Assembly (NCBI GenBank): GCA_014058105.1
Contig: JACGCM010001538.1
Span: 62,001-126,000, forward strand
DNA from: Kingdonia uniflora
Taxonomy: Eukaryota > Streptophyta > Magnoliopsida > Ranunculales > Circaeasteraceae
Direction of reading: 5' to 3'
DNA length: 64,000 bases
Below, in pieces: positions 33,640-45,068 of this stretch (position 1 is the stretch's first letter; each line of letters opens with the position of its first letter). The position numbers were made by a program, and so were the translations under genes. The notes under the pieces were generated by a model, which searched no databases, was not told the DNA's origin, and saw only the letters and a list, made by a program, of their open reading frames with translations.

Positions 33640-34930
33640 ACACCGCCCTGAAGGAGCGAGCAAATATACTAATACTTAATATTAATATGTTTGGTCCTAG
33701 AGTGAAAAGCCAAATTCTTCGCTAAGTGTATAACGCTTTGACTATCACTATACAACTTAGGAGAAAATTGTTCTCTACCAAGCTCTTTCATCGACCCTTT
33801 TAGCCAAACCATATTCTTGCACGCTTTTGTAGCTGCAACATATTCCGCCTTTGTCGTAGACAAAGCTTCAATCTTCTGCAGCCTAGAAACCCATGTAACC
33901 ACACCGCTTCCCAATGTAAAAAACAAAACCACTAGTGCTCCTCCGCCTATCAATGTCACCCGCCATATCAGAATCATTAAGTATATCTGAGATCCCCCAT
34001 AACTTAATGTCATGTCTTGAGTCCCCTTTAGATACCTCAATATCCATTTCACAGCTTTCCAATGCTCCATCCCTGGATTACTCATATACCAACTGACAAC
34101 TCCCACTGCTTGGGCAATATCTAGTCTCGTACAAATCTTAGCGTACATTAGGCTACCAGCCACAGATTGATAAAGAAACTTCTTCATCTCATCGCGATCC
34201 TTCGGCGTCTTTGGACAATAATCCATTGAAAATTTGAAGTAACCTCTCAATGTTGTACTAACAACTTTAGAGCCATCCATATTAAACCACTTTAATACTT
34301 TGTCGATGTACTCAGCTTGAGATAACTTCAATTCTCGGTGCAATCTGCCCCTTGTAACACGTATACCAAGAACTTGTTTTGCCGTACCCATGTTCTTCAT
34401 AGAAAACTCTCAGGATAACTGTTCCTTTAACTTAACAATCTTTCCCATGTCAGCAGTTGCGACCAACATATCATCTACATACCGAAGTAGAATAATATAT
34501 GAGTTCCCCGTAATCTTGATAAAACAACAGTGATCTGCATTGTTCTTCAAATAACCATTTCTGGACATAAATTGTTCAAACTTCAAATACCACTGTCTCG
34601 GCGGTTGTTACAAACCATATAAGCTCTTCGTGAGCCTACACACAAGATCTTCTTTCCTATTAACCAAATACCCTTCTGGCTGCTTCATTTAAATTTCTTC
34701 ATCAAGGTTACCGTGAAGAAATGTTGTCTTGACATCTAGTTGCTCAAGATGCAAATCTTCAACTACAACTATATTTATCATAACCCAAATAGTAGACATC
34801 TTCACAACAGGAACAAAGATCTCACCAAAATCAACATCTTCTTTCTCCTGAAAGCCCTTCACAACAAGTCTAGCCTTTGAATCTCCTTAAATTGACAAAT
34901 TCCTACATTAGTCTGTAACTCTCAGCTCCT
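33640..34930 (-). pseudogene. Copia reverse transcriptase and RNase H, frameshifted
   Basis: Upstream part in several frames: EDVDFGEIFVPVVKMSTIW, LEQLDVKTTFLHGNLDEEI (Asp of motif A), QPEGYLV, LTKSLYGL, then YVDDMLVATADMGKI with an intact YVDD. The frame 33669-34400 (243 codons) carries LGIRVTRGRLHRELKLSQAE, the RNase H lead WILRYLKGTQDMTL, and ALSTTKAEYVAATKACKNMVWL, and ends DSQSVIHLAKNLAFHSRTKH. All are hallmark plant copia motifs. Stops after DEEI and YGL and before the long frame break it. Confidence 0.92.
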
Positions 34931-34973
34931 TTTGAAGTGCTATTAGAATATCTAGATCATTAGGTTCCTCATT

Positions 34974-36260
34974 TTAATCCGGTGTATCAGACTCAACAAT
35001 AACTTCTTCATCAACCTCTTGAGGGGGTTCATCATCTTCAATGTCGATACTTTCCTCTGCTTCACTTTGACTTCTTTCACTATGTACTTTGAAATCTTTA
35101 TACAAGACTTCTTCATTGAATGTAACGTTATGTCTCCGGATAACTATTCGATTCATTACATCCCAAAATCGGTACCCAAACTCATCACCACCGTATCCAA
35201 TAAATATGCACTTCGTCAACTTTGAATCTAACTTGGTCCTTGTATATAAATTATCAAGCATATATAAGATACAATAAAAAATGCACAAGTTGTTAAGGTT
35301 TACCTCTTTACTGGTCCATGCTTCTTCAGGAAGTTCAAGGTCCAAAGCCGCTGAAGGGCTTCTGTTAATCAAATACGTCGCCGTACTAACCACAACCGCC
35401 CAAAAACACTTTGGTAATCCGACGTTGAGTCTCATACTCCTCGTTATTTCATTTATTATTCAGTTTATGCATTCTGTAACACCATTTGTTACGGTGTTCC
35501 GAGAATAATCTTTTGTCTCCTAATCCCGTTTGATCCGCAAAAGTCTTCAAACTCGTCACTGCAGTATTCGCCCCTATTATGTGACTTGAGACAATTCAGT
35601 TTCAAACCGGTTTTATTTTCAACTAGAGCCCTCTACCTATTAAATTTATTGAAAACATCTGATTTGTTCTTCATGAAGTAGACCCACAGCTTACGAGTAG
35701 CATCATCGATACAAGTAACATAGTAATGAGAACAACCAAGAAAAGACACCTTGGTTGGCACCCAAACATCCGTGTCTACAAGATCCAGCTTTCCAAGCTT
35801 CCTTGATCTTCTAGATAATTTGAAACTGACCTTCTTCTACTTCGCAGGGACACACACTTAACAAAACTTGAGATTAACCTCTGTAAGACCTTATAGTTTT
35901 CCCTTTGTTACCATTATCTTTATCCCCTTTTTACTCATGTGATCGAGCCGTTTGTGCCACGTACTTGTATCAATCCCCGGAGTGGTTGCACAAATAGTAG
36001 AAATTGTGTTTTGCGTTGTATACGACATTTCTTATCGCTAGCCTCGAGCCACTAGCATAACTCCCTTTGTAACCTTCCAGAAGGTGGCACCAAAGGTACT
36101 CACATATCCGCCATCATCCACAAATTTGTTAACCAATATAAGGTTGCGCCCCAATTTAGGTACAAGTCCCACATTCTTTAAAACCAACGTTCTCCCTGAA
36201 GGCAGCAACAACTTAGCGTTCCCTTTCCAGTAATATTGCGTGCACTCTTATCTGCAAGTT
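34974..36260 (-). pseudogene. Copia integrase, degenerate
   Basis: The best-kept part is the C-terminal frame 34974-35435: LPKCFWAVVVSTATYLINRS (usual WAEAVxTAxYLxNRxPS), then KCIFIGYGGDEFGYRFWD and VIRRHNVTFNEE, typical of the copia integrase tail before RT. Upstream to about 36250 there are only short traces on the minus strand. Position between protease and RT fits. Confidence 0.8.
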
Positions 36261-36279
36261 AAACCATACCGAAGTCGCC

Positions 36280-36360
36280 TTTAAAAATATTTGTTAGAAA
36301 ACCTACGTTCACAGTAGTATGGAAAGTGGCACCCGAATCAACTATCCAAGATTCATTCAC
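36280..36360 (-). pseudogene. Copia protease core
   Basis: The minus strand encodes ESWIVDSGATFHTT followed by GDFGMV, the DSGA active site of copia proteases with the catalytic triad kept. The surrounding frame is open for about 60 codons but is disconnected from gag by stops. Confidence 0.75.
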
Positions 36361-36469
36361 AACGTCACATGATAGTAGTAGAGCCTCATTAGAAATAACC
36401 TCCTTAGTAAGGTTCATTGTATATTTCTCTTCATCATCAATCTTCTAAGTAAAAGAAGAGTTACAATCT

Positions 36470-36964
36470 CGCCTGACGTGACCCTTCTTTCCACAAGTTC
36501 AACACGCACTAGGCAGCTTAGACTTTCCTCTTGACTGTGATCGACCCCTTCCAAATTTTGGCCCTTTTCTGTAAGGCCCCCCTCTTACCTCGGCGTTCAA
36601 CATACTGCTGTTTGAACTCGAAGAGGGTGGGTTCAAATGTTTTATGTCTATTATCTTCACTCATAATCAAATAGACTATAGTATCAAATTTAATGTCTTC
36701 ATTTCCTGATGAGTTGCTCACAACTATAATGAACCCTTCCCAGCTCTCAGGCATCTGCCCTAAAAGAGCCCATGCTCTCACCTCTTTGGTAAAAGTGATT
36801 TTAACAAATTCTAGTTGAGCATGTATGGTAATGGTATTGAACTCACTAATATGAGCTTGCACACTACCATTATCCTTCATCTTCAAAGTAAACAAACACC
36901 ATAAAAGGTGTACCTTGTTTGCCCCAGACGGTTCCAAGTACATAGCGGACAACTTCTCCATCAA
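36470..36964 (-). pseudogene. Copia gag with zinc knuckle, broken
   Basis: The 148-codon frame MMEKLSAMYLEPSGANKVHL... with LFTLKMKDNGSV, HISEFNTI, ALLGQMPESWEGF and VSNSSGNEDIKFD matches the UBN2/gag domain of plant copia elements. Past its stop, in another frame near 36475-36510, TCGKKGHVRRDC is the CCHC zinc knuckle, with the first Cys preserved just ahead of a stop. The N-terminal part, toward 37200, is frameshifted. Confidence 0.88.
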
Positions 36965-37244
36965 ACCCTTCGTTGTCGTAACTTTGGAGATTATGTGTAG
37001 AATCTGAGATGACAGCGCTAACCTAACAGTTCTAAGTGCCTTGTAATCTAATCATGCCCAGTTAATATCATCGTATTCTGCTGGCATCATCTCATCTCCG
37101 CCTAGTGGTAAATCAAGATCCTTCTGATAGAGGTAATTTTCTATCTGTATTATCTACACTCCAAAATTAGGTCCATTAAACTTTGTGATCTTCAACTTCT
37201 CCTGATCGGCCATCGCTCATCACCACACAAGCCCTGCAATACTT

Positions 37245-37257
37245 GCTCTGACACCAT
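37245..37257 (-). other. Primer-binding site of the copia element (initiator tRNA-Met type)
   Basis: The minus strand reads TGGTGTCAGAGCA, one change from the usual TGGTATCAGAGC, 2 bases inside the LTR edge. Confidence 0.85.
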
Positions 37258-37259
37258 TT

Positions 37260-37948
37260 ATTAAAAATCGAGGTAGATACTCTCTCTTCTACGGCAAGAA
37301 CGATTCACAGAATAAGCCCTAACATAAGAATTAACCAAGCAAGAACAATAATGGCACAAAAATTCCCAGAGGATGGAAAAGGAAAACCTTGCAAATAAAA
37401 AGCTACTCCCCGAATAATCCACTATGATAATCAAATAGGTTACAATGATCTCTCTAAGCTTCTCAAGTTTTAATGGAGTCTCTTAAATTCTAGGTCTCTC
37501 TAGAATTAAACTCTCTAAGATAGGCTAGCAAAATAACCTAAGACTCCCTTATAAACATGGGAAGTCATTAAATAAAGATGGACTCAAAGTACTAATCACG
37601 AGACACACCAATTCTTCCAGAACAAACTTCTAAAACTAACTTACCAAAGTCTGTTCGAACAGACTCTCAGTCTATTTTAACAAAGTGGGTTCTGAGGTAG
37701 TTTGTTCGAATAGACAAAATATTATTCAAACAACTTCTTGTCTTGTTCGAACGACTTGCCTTTTATTCGAATAAATAGAAAAGTCTATTTGAACTATTAA
37801 ACCTCTGCCTCTTCTATTCAAATAGACAAATAGTCTATTTGAACAAAACTTTGAAAAACCTTTATTCAAACCGTCTTCGATCCTCGCTCGTCCTACGAGC
37901 TCCAATAAACTTCCTCGAATAAGATTCGAGTTCATACCAAAATAACCA
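37260..37948 (-). mobile_element. 5' LTR of the copia element
   Basis: 689 bp, about 90 bp longer than the other LTR because the block of TTCGAA-centred repeats at about 37640-37800 is longer here. Ends ATAACCA. Confidence 0.88.
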
Positions 37949-38131
37949 TAGCATAAGAGAATGCTGTAAAAAGTATTTGCTAACAATTGCCCCTGATAAA
38001 TTCAGTTTTAAGTATTAAGTATCATGTACTATAGCGCTAATATTGGAAATGCTAGAAGATGTGAACAATTGATAGCATCGTGTAGATATGTCATGTTTTT
38101 AATGCTATTATATGTGGTTTTTCTTGTAGTG

Positions 38132-40283
38132 CTCTCATGTTATTTATGTAAGGCTCATTCTTTGGATATGGCTTAAAGTTTTTGGATATAGGCTTATAAT
38201 TATCAAGTCAATTAACAGAAAATAAGAATATATTAAAGTAAGAGAGTGGTTTCAAGATGTTATTTATTAATAGTCTTGAAGAAACGAAATTGGGTTAAGT
38301 ACCTTTACGTAGTAGCATGTTGTGATTAATTATTTCTAATGTTTGGTTTTGTAGTATTGATTATAAATTCTTAAGTGCCCGATTATTTAAAAGTAGCGCC
38401 AAAGGCGCGTCCGCGTTCCTGCTGTGACTGGGTCAAAGGAGCGCCAAATATATGTCAATGGACAATTTTGTAGTGCCGAAGGTGCGCCGACATTTTTACC
38501 GTGGTGAGCCACATGTTGTACAAGTCTATATTACATTACATAATGGTATTTTCCACAAGAGACATGTTTGCCCATGGAAGATGAGGTTTATCTAAGAGAC
38601 AAAGAGGGGCTGAGACAGAATTTAACTGCATCGAGATTAATATTTTTCTAAACATGAGGGGCTGAGATCTCTCTCTATTATTTCATGGGGGTAGCTACAT
38701 AAGCTACAATTTTGATTGAAAATATTTCTCGACTCTCTTCCAATCTCTCCTAATTCTCTTTTAACTCTCTAACTCTTTCACATGAGTTATTTCCCTTGAC
38801 GTCTCTTTCTCTCTATCCAATTTTCCCTCACCTAAATTATTCTCAGTATCTCAACAATTTTATCCCTAATATCTCCTCTTACATTCATTTCTTAAGGTTT
38901 ATTGCAGAGAAGGTGATTAATTTTTTTATCAGATCCTCAGTTCATGATTTATTGATTTCATTAATACATCCTATAAGGCATTCTTCTGATTCTTACCTCC
39001 TGGTCGAAGGGTCTCCAACTCTCATTACTTTTTATCTCTAATTTGGTGATACAATCGCTCTAATATTCTACCTATGTTTCTACAAAATCTAACAACAATT
39101 TTTTCTCTTGCAGATTATCTAGAGAAATTTCACATACCTATGAAAATCATGAGGTTTAAATTTGCTCTACTCTTATATGAAAACGTTGATATCATTGTCT
39201 CTTAAAGAGGTTTGATGGTCTCCCTCGCTGTTATTAATATTTATTGCAGTTTTCAAAGTTTTTTTTGTTAGCTTTAGATTTTTATTGTGGCTCTCAACTA
39301 ATTTATTCATTTCTTCGAGTTGCGGTTCCCCGATAATTAGAGTTGGATTTCCTATTTTAACTGGTTACTCGAGTAGGTGACTCTCTTGCCCTTTCTTTCC
39401 ATCTTTTTTATAGGAATTCCATGTTATTGTTTGGGTCTTTAACATTCATCATACAAAGATTTTTCCAAATGGGGAACTGGTCATCCAATTTCGAACTGAT
39501 TGTAGTATAAATACGATGCATATGACGACTCTACTCTTACCTATAAGTAAATTGTAATGCAAAGGCGCACTCGGCATTAGATGTAGCACCAACTATTGCA
39601 ATTAATGATGTTGATGAAACTTACCGATTGAAAAGTTTGTTCTTTGATGTTGATGGAGTTTGTCTAATGAAGATGCAATGTTTATGGAGTTGCTGTTATT
39701 TTTGAAGAGAGCATAAATACTCTTATGTCTTGGAAATACTATCGTTGTTCTTTTTCATATGCTCAACTACTCAGAGATATGTTTTGAGGTTTTCGATGTG
39801 AAAGTTGTATACTTCCTATTATTGGAGATTGCTCCATATAAAATGAGTTGGATGTACAATCAATTTATTGCCTTTAACTGCAATTGACAATATTATTTCA
39901 AAACTTGAATTATTATTTTTTGAGATTTTATTTTATTTACTAGTGATTTTAATACAATAGTGGTTTAGTTGATATGGGTGTGGATTTGGAAAAAAAAAAT
40001 TGTTGACTTCAACATAGTTGGGTAAAGAAATGTTTGTTGCTACTATGGAGAAAAATAATACCTGATTGATTTAAGCAAAGTTGCATTGGATATAAATGCT
40101 TCCATCGAAGAGGGTAAACCATAAGATTATAACTCATAACATAAACCTAAACTATAAGATTATAACTCATAACTTAAGCCTTAGGCACAGTACCCGCCAC
40201 ACCAAAAATACTACGAGGGAGTGATTGAAAGAAAGTCAAGAAATATTTTCAATCAAAGAAATATTTGATGAAATTACCCACAA
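38132..40283. other. Unassigned region right of CACTA
   Basis: No convincing coding frame. About 38415-38640 is the inverted partner of about 2515-2700 and contains GC-rich words such as GCGCCAAAGGCGCG and GTGCCGAAGGTGCGCC; a weaker echo is at about 39560. At 40125-40185 a phrase (AAGATTATAACTCATAAC) is tandemly repeated. The frame 38796-39041 is low-complexity and unrecognised. Confidence 0.4.
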
Positions 40284-40810
40284 TAATCAATAATCGAATT
40301 AGAGATCACCTAAAATGAAGAATTAAAAGAAGAACAACAATTTTGCGAGAGAATATCCAATAAGAGCTTTAATTGCTCAATGGATTGATTTTAATTAAAT
40401 TCCTCTTTCAAAACCCAAAGTTCTAGTCTAGAAATTTAGATCCCTTTATCTTTATAAGCATTGCCCTATTATGAAGGTTACAAGTTTCTAGTTACAAAAT
40501 AGGATAATTATGCCCTTAAACACACTAAACTATGAAGGAATCGCGATAGTCATTCAAACGAACACTTAGGTGATTTAAACGACTGGCTTATTTAAGTCTA
40601 AAAATTGAGGCAAACAGAATTGGCTTTTCAGGAACTTAGGTTGTTCGAATGACTCTAAATGTCGTTTGAACGATATGCCAATTTCAGCTTAAAAATTATG
40701 GTAGACATAATTAGTTGAGTTTCTTTCAAACTCGTTCGAACGTCTTCAATGCTCGTTCGAACAACATGACATCTTTTTAAGAAGTTAAATGTCTAGATCC
40801 TCTTGGATCA
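40284..40810 (-). mobile_element. 3' LTR of gypsy B
   Basis: Sense start TGATCCAAGAGGATCTAGAC matches TGATCCTGGAGGATCTAGG of element C. Contains the TTCGAACG palindrome cluster near 40640-40770. Confidence 0.8.
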
Positions 40811-40849
40811 TGGCTCCCCCAAGATAAACTTAAATGGAAACTTCAAAGT

Positions 40850-41450
40850 GGAATGATGAATTGCTCGGTTAAAAGTAAACTGACAATACGGTAAACTCTC
40901 ATCCCAAGTCTTATGATGCTTATAATGGAATCCCCGTAATAAGTGAACTAAAGTGTGATTAACTACCTATGTTTGCCCTTTTAAATTGTGGATGAAATTC
41001 AATACTTCTCTTCAGCTTAGTGTCCATCATCCCTCTTAACGATTTCCAAAAATGCCCCAAAAAGTGGGTATCACTATCATAAATAATAGAAAAAGGGAGC
41101 TCGAATACCTCCAAATGACTTTAAAAAATAATTGCACTACTTCTTCCTCGGGGACCGTCTTCTAGCATAGAATAAAAACTATCATCTTGTTGAATCAATC
41201 AACCATCACAAAAAAATAATCATTCTTAGACTTGGTCATGGGAAAACCACCCATAAAATCTACCAAAATGCTCGTCTAAGGTCAGCTAGGAACTCGTAAT
41301 GGTAACTACAGTTTCAACCTATGATTGGAAGGCAACCACGAACCACATGAGCAACATCCACCTGGATCTTTGACCAATAGACATAATGCCACAAATTCAG
41401 ACGAGTATTCTTAACCCCAAAAGGACCTACCAACCAGGAATAATGTACCT
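40850..41450 (-). pseudogene. Gypsy B integrase core, degenerate
   Basis: The minus strand near 40880-41100 encodes, across frames, IYDSDTHFLGHFW, MDTKLKRSIEFHPQF and TLVHLLRG...KHHKTWDESLPY. This is the D,D-35-E core of Ty3/gypsy integrase, with the second Asp recognisable in DSDTHF. Many stops. The C-terminal and chromodomain-like region is absent before the polypurine tract. Confidence 0.75.
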
Positions 41451-42213
41451 CTCAAATCTTATGGAAATGGTCTCCACCCTCCGGAATACATAACAGACTG
41501 TACCTATAAACCAAACCATCATTTAATTCATACTCACTTACCTTGCCTTGTCGTAACTTTTGGTAAATCACACTGAGCACCTTGTTATCGTCATACCCTG
41601 TAACATACTCATGCAGAACAATGGGTTGAATCTACATAGCTACCAACAAAGTAGAAATAGTTGGTAATAGGGGTCAAGATAACATGTCAACCATTTTGTT
41701 GTCTACTCCCTTCATATACTTGATAATGAAGGTATATTATTATAGATACGACATCCACTTCATATGGCAAGCTTGCTGCAGCTTAGACTGTGTAGATAAG
41801 AACTGTAGCGATTTATGATCACAATATACCACAATTTCCTTCCCTAATAAGTAACTCTACCAATGCTTCACTGATTGATATAATACGTAGTACTCCTTAT
41901 CATAGGTTAGATAGTTGCGTACTACTTCTATAAATATCTCAGAATGGTAGGCAACCGGCTTCCCATCCTGCAATAAAAGTTTTCTTAATGCATAGTCTAA
42001 CGCATCTATTTTGACCTCAAAAGGATGCTACAAATTCGGCAATGTTAACATTGGTGCATCTGTAATCTTCTACTTTAGTAACTTAAAGGTCTTCTCATGG
42101 TGATCTTCCTACATAAACTTCACACCGGCCTTTATCAAGGAATACAAAGTTGTTGCATTCTATGAAAAGTGTCGAATAAACTTCTGCAAATACTAACAGG
42201 AACCTATAAAACT

Positions 42214-42768
42214 TCAAACCTCCGTCATTGTATGGGATCTAGACCAATTACTAATGAACGAGGCCTTCTCTGGATCTACCTTAAGTTCACCTCCACCAAT
42301 AATGAACCCCAAGTACACTAGCTTCTTCTTCCTAAACTCACACTTCTTCCCATTGAGAAAAATTTGTTGTGATCTCAAAGCTTCCAAGACTTTACATATA
42401 TGCATGAGGTGCTCCTCCCATGTTTGACTATAAATCAAGATATCATCTAAATAAACAATCATGAAATCATCAATAAAAGCACAAAGTACATCATTCACCA
42501 ACCGCATAAATGCCACTTGAGAATTTCATAACCTAAAAGGTATCACAAATAACTCAAAAAGTCGTCGTCCATGTATCTTCTTCTTAAATTCTAACTTGAT
42601 GGTAACCCGACTTAAGATATAGCTTATTGATAAACTGAGCCTTTTGTAACTCATCCAAAATTTTGTTAATCCGTGAAAGCAGATAACAATTCTCACGGTA
42701 ATCTTGTTCAGTGCCCGATAATCACAACACATTCTCCAAGACCCATCCTTCTTCGGCACCAATAACAC
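42214..42768 (-). pseudogene. Gypsy B reverse transcriptase, split by a frameshift
   Basis: Two frames: [20 protein letters not shown] (42526-42768) and MAFMRLVNDVLCAFIDDFMI continuing VYLDDILIYSQTWEEHLMHI and KCEFRKKKLVYLGFIIG (42214-42516). The YLDD active site is intact. The motif A region between them is degraded (the part with DLRSGYHQ-like sequence is unreadable). Typical Ty3/gypsy RT; residual RNase H lies on the same strand at about 41500-42200. Confidence 0.9.
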
Positions 42769-43249
42769 CAGTGAGCCACAAGGTGATTAACTCGAATTAA
42801 TAACCCCTTACTGGAGGATCTCTTGTACCTATTTCTTGATCTCATCAGACTCGGTTACAGAAGTCCGATACAACCCAATGTTGGGTAGTGGCTTACCATT
42901 CACCAATGTGATATCATATTTTGTATCCCTCTTGTGCGATATCCTTTTTATACTAAGAACCTAGTCTTTATAATTCTCTTGCAACTTCTCTATTTTGGTT
43001 TGTTGCTTATGAGACATTATCATAGTAGACAATACTTTAGTCGACAGACCCTCCTAAACCGGTCACACCGACAACAACATAAACATGTCACTCGCATTAA
43101 CCAACATCTTCACCTAAGTCGCCGTTACTAAATTATTTATGGTGATATGCTCCTTATAAGCATTAATATGAAACTCATTTCCGTTCTTTACAATAGGATA
43201 CTTGTGAGCTCTATAGTAATAAATTGCATCATAGTCCCAAAGATAAGGG

Positions 43250-44515
43250 TTACCTAAAATGACTTAACACACTTCTAAATAAACTAATTACACGTCACCT
43301 CATCAATAAACAACTCATTGATCGCAAACTTGAAATATACTGCTTTGTGATCTTCAATGCCATGTCTTTTTAAATCTACCTCAAACCATTCGGCTTAGGA
43401 TTAGCTGTTGTAGCCAAACCCATCTTCTTCTCTACCGTACCAGAGGCTAAATTTTTTTGAATACTCGGATCAATGATGGCCTCTACTAAGCTCGGCTTCA
43501 CATGGATACTGATATGAAAAATTCTTCCCGACTTGTCTCCTCAGTAGCCATAGTTTGCTTAAGCATAAGAGTAAGCTTAGGACTCTCTCTTGTGGATGAT
43601 AACCCCAACTTGTATTTGTTGCCTTTCTTATCACTCTTCAATTACTTGCCTTCAATAGTAATTGCTTTCACGGTAGTGTCTTTGATATTATCCACAGTAA
43701 AAAGTTTCAACTCCTTTTTAATAGACTCCAACGAACCCTCCGTATACTTCATGAACACTTCATACTCATCCACATCAATGTCCAAAACAAAAGCTTGGTT
43801 ATGAAACCCCCTAGTAAAATCCTGTACAGATCACCCATACTTTTGGCGTAAATGATGTCATTTAAACTATGCTTCTTCCTCATAACCAATAGGATAAAAT
43901 TATTTCCTCACCAACACCATGAACTCCTTCCAACTCAAGCTTTCAACTACATAACGTTTCTTATAGAACTTACACTATGTGAGTACATGACTTGCAAATT
44001 TCAATGTTAAAAAGTATATTTTTTAAGCATATAAATATTTATAAACTAAAAAGTAAGACTCTAACCTATCTAACCAGTTATCTAATTTCTCAGCATTAAT
44101 TGAACTATTAGATATTGGAATTTTAATTTTAAAATTGATGTAAAGATCATGAATATGATTTATAGAATTACCAATAATCAATATCTCCTCAAAAAAATTG
44201 GTATCACTAGAATCTTAATCTTCTGCCTCGTTATCCTCGTCATTTCCCTCCTCTACAACTTCTTTCTTCTTCATGCGCTCTTTTTTGTTTTGTCGAAGCG
44301 GATGCTTTGGCAAGGTTCACGAGAAGTAATTGCTCTACCAGCTCCCCTAGAGTAGTAGTTAGGTTAGAAATATTTATTTCGAGCTTCGTGAGTCGATCTT
44401 TGAAATCATCCATCTTTGAATTTGCATTATTCTTTAAATTAGGTTTTTGGTGAATCTTTAATAGACTTGCAATAATCTCGTTCATTTGCTTGATTCCGTT
44501 ACGTTTAGAGACCAA
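43250..44515 (-). pseudogene. Gypsy B gag and protease region, degenerate
   Basis: The gag start is the 91-codon frame 44240-44515 (KMDDFKDRLTKLEINISNLT, TTLGELVEQLLLVNLAKASA), matching element C at 61711. Further downstream in sense only scattered matches are left. Near 43390-43440 KKMGLATTANPKP corresponds to the protease sequence KKMGLITTAHPKPYG of element C. Not functional. Confidence 0.7.
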
Positions 44516-44561
44516 AGACTACTGCCCCCTGAGAATTGTAACTTGAAAATCAAATGCCACT

Positions 44562-45066
44562 TAATCAATAATCGAATTAGAAATCACCTGTAACAAAGAA
44601 TTAAATGAAGAACAAAAATTTGGCAGGAAAGTTTTTCAATAAAAGCTCCAATTGCTCAATAGATTGATTTCAATTAAATTCCTCTTTCAAAACCCAATGT
44701 TCTAGTTTGCAAACTTGGATTCATTTTTCTTGCATAGCCTTGCCCTTTTATTAAGGTTGCAAGTTTCTAGTTACAAAATAAGACGTACTAAACTATAAAG
44801 GAATCGCGATAATTATTTGAATGAACCCATAGGTTGCTTGAACGACAGGATCAATTATGTTTGAGGCAGACAAAATTGGTCTTCTGGGAACTCATGTCGT
44901 TTGAACAACTCCAAATGTCATTCGAACGATATGTCAATTTGTGCCTAGAAATCGAGGCAGACAAAATTGGTTGACTTTCCTTAAAACTCGTTCGAACGGC
45001 TCCAAGGTACGTTCGTACGACATGACATATTTTTAAGAGGTTGAATCTCTAGATACACTAAGATAA
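44562..45066 (-). mobile_element. 5' LTR of gypsy B, with PBS remnant at 44552-44559
   Basis: Partner of 40284-40810. In sense it is followed by AAGTGGCATTTG, a decayed form of the initiator tRNA-Met PBS that reads AAGTGGTATCA in element C. Confidence 0.75.
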
Positions 45067-45068
45067 CC

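Larger units (their letters stand above)
32866..37948 (-). mobile_element. Ty1/copia retrotransposon, complete in outline, inactivated
   Basis: LTRs at 32866-33462 and 37260-37948 (sense: TG...CA) enclose, in sense order, a PBS, gag, protease, integrase and RT-RNase H. Integrase before RT is the copia order. The RT retains YVDDM, but the reading frame is cut by several stops and frameshifts. Gag and RT look most like the Tork side of plant copia; I am not certain of the lineage. No matching 5-bp target duplication is visible (ACAAT left, TAGCA right). It is nested within the CACTA element. Confidence 0.9.
27425..38131. mobile_element. CACTA (En/Spm-like) DNA transposon with nested elements
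   Basis: The left end starts CACTACAAGAAAAAAACAC and the right end reads GGTTTTTCTTGTAGTG, giving inverted CACTACAAGAAAAA termini typical of plant CACTA elements. The flanking trinucleotides are CTA and CTC, a target duplication with one mismatch. About 500 bp inside the left end, AT-rich sequence repeats short ATGCTATC / GCTATTA / TATGATAG motifs, i.e. subterminal repeats; similar ones occur near the right end (GATAGCATCG, AATGCTATTA). I found no TNPA/TNPD-like transposase, so it is non-autonomous or gutted. It carries a tRNA-like segment, a LINE fragment, a 72-bp tandem repeat and a copia element. Without the copia element (about 5.1 kb) it would be about 5.6 kb. Confidence 0.85.
40284..45066 (-). 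mobile_element. Gypsy element B, degenerate
   Basis: LTRs at 40284-40810 and 44562-45066 share GCTCAAT(G/A)GATTGATTT, CCTCTTTCAAAACCCAA, GTTTCTAGTTACAAAATA and GGAATCGCGATA. The interior carries, in sense order, gag start, protease traces, RT, RNase H traces and an integrase core. A polypurine tract (CTTGGGGGAGCCA in sense) abuts the 3' LTR. The integrase C-terminal part that is present in element C is deleted. Same family as element C (61188-64000): both begin MVSKRN/MVSTRD and share TTLGELVE. Confidence 0.85.

Noticed and set aside
43502..43804. 100-codon plus-strand ORF
   Set aside because: Lies antisense to the degenerate gag/protease region of gypsy B and has no domain.
44149..44355. 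Small plus-strand ORF with membrane-like residues
   Set aside because: Opposite strand of the gypsy B gag start, which matches element C.
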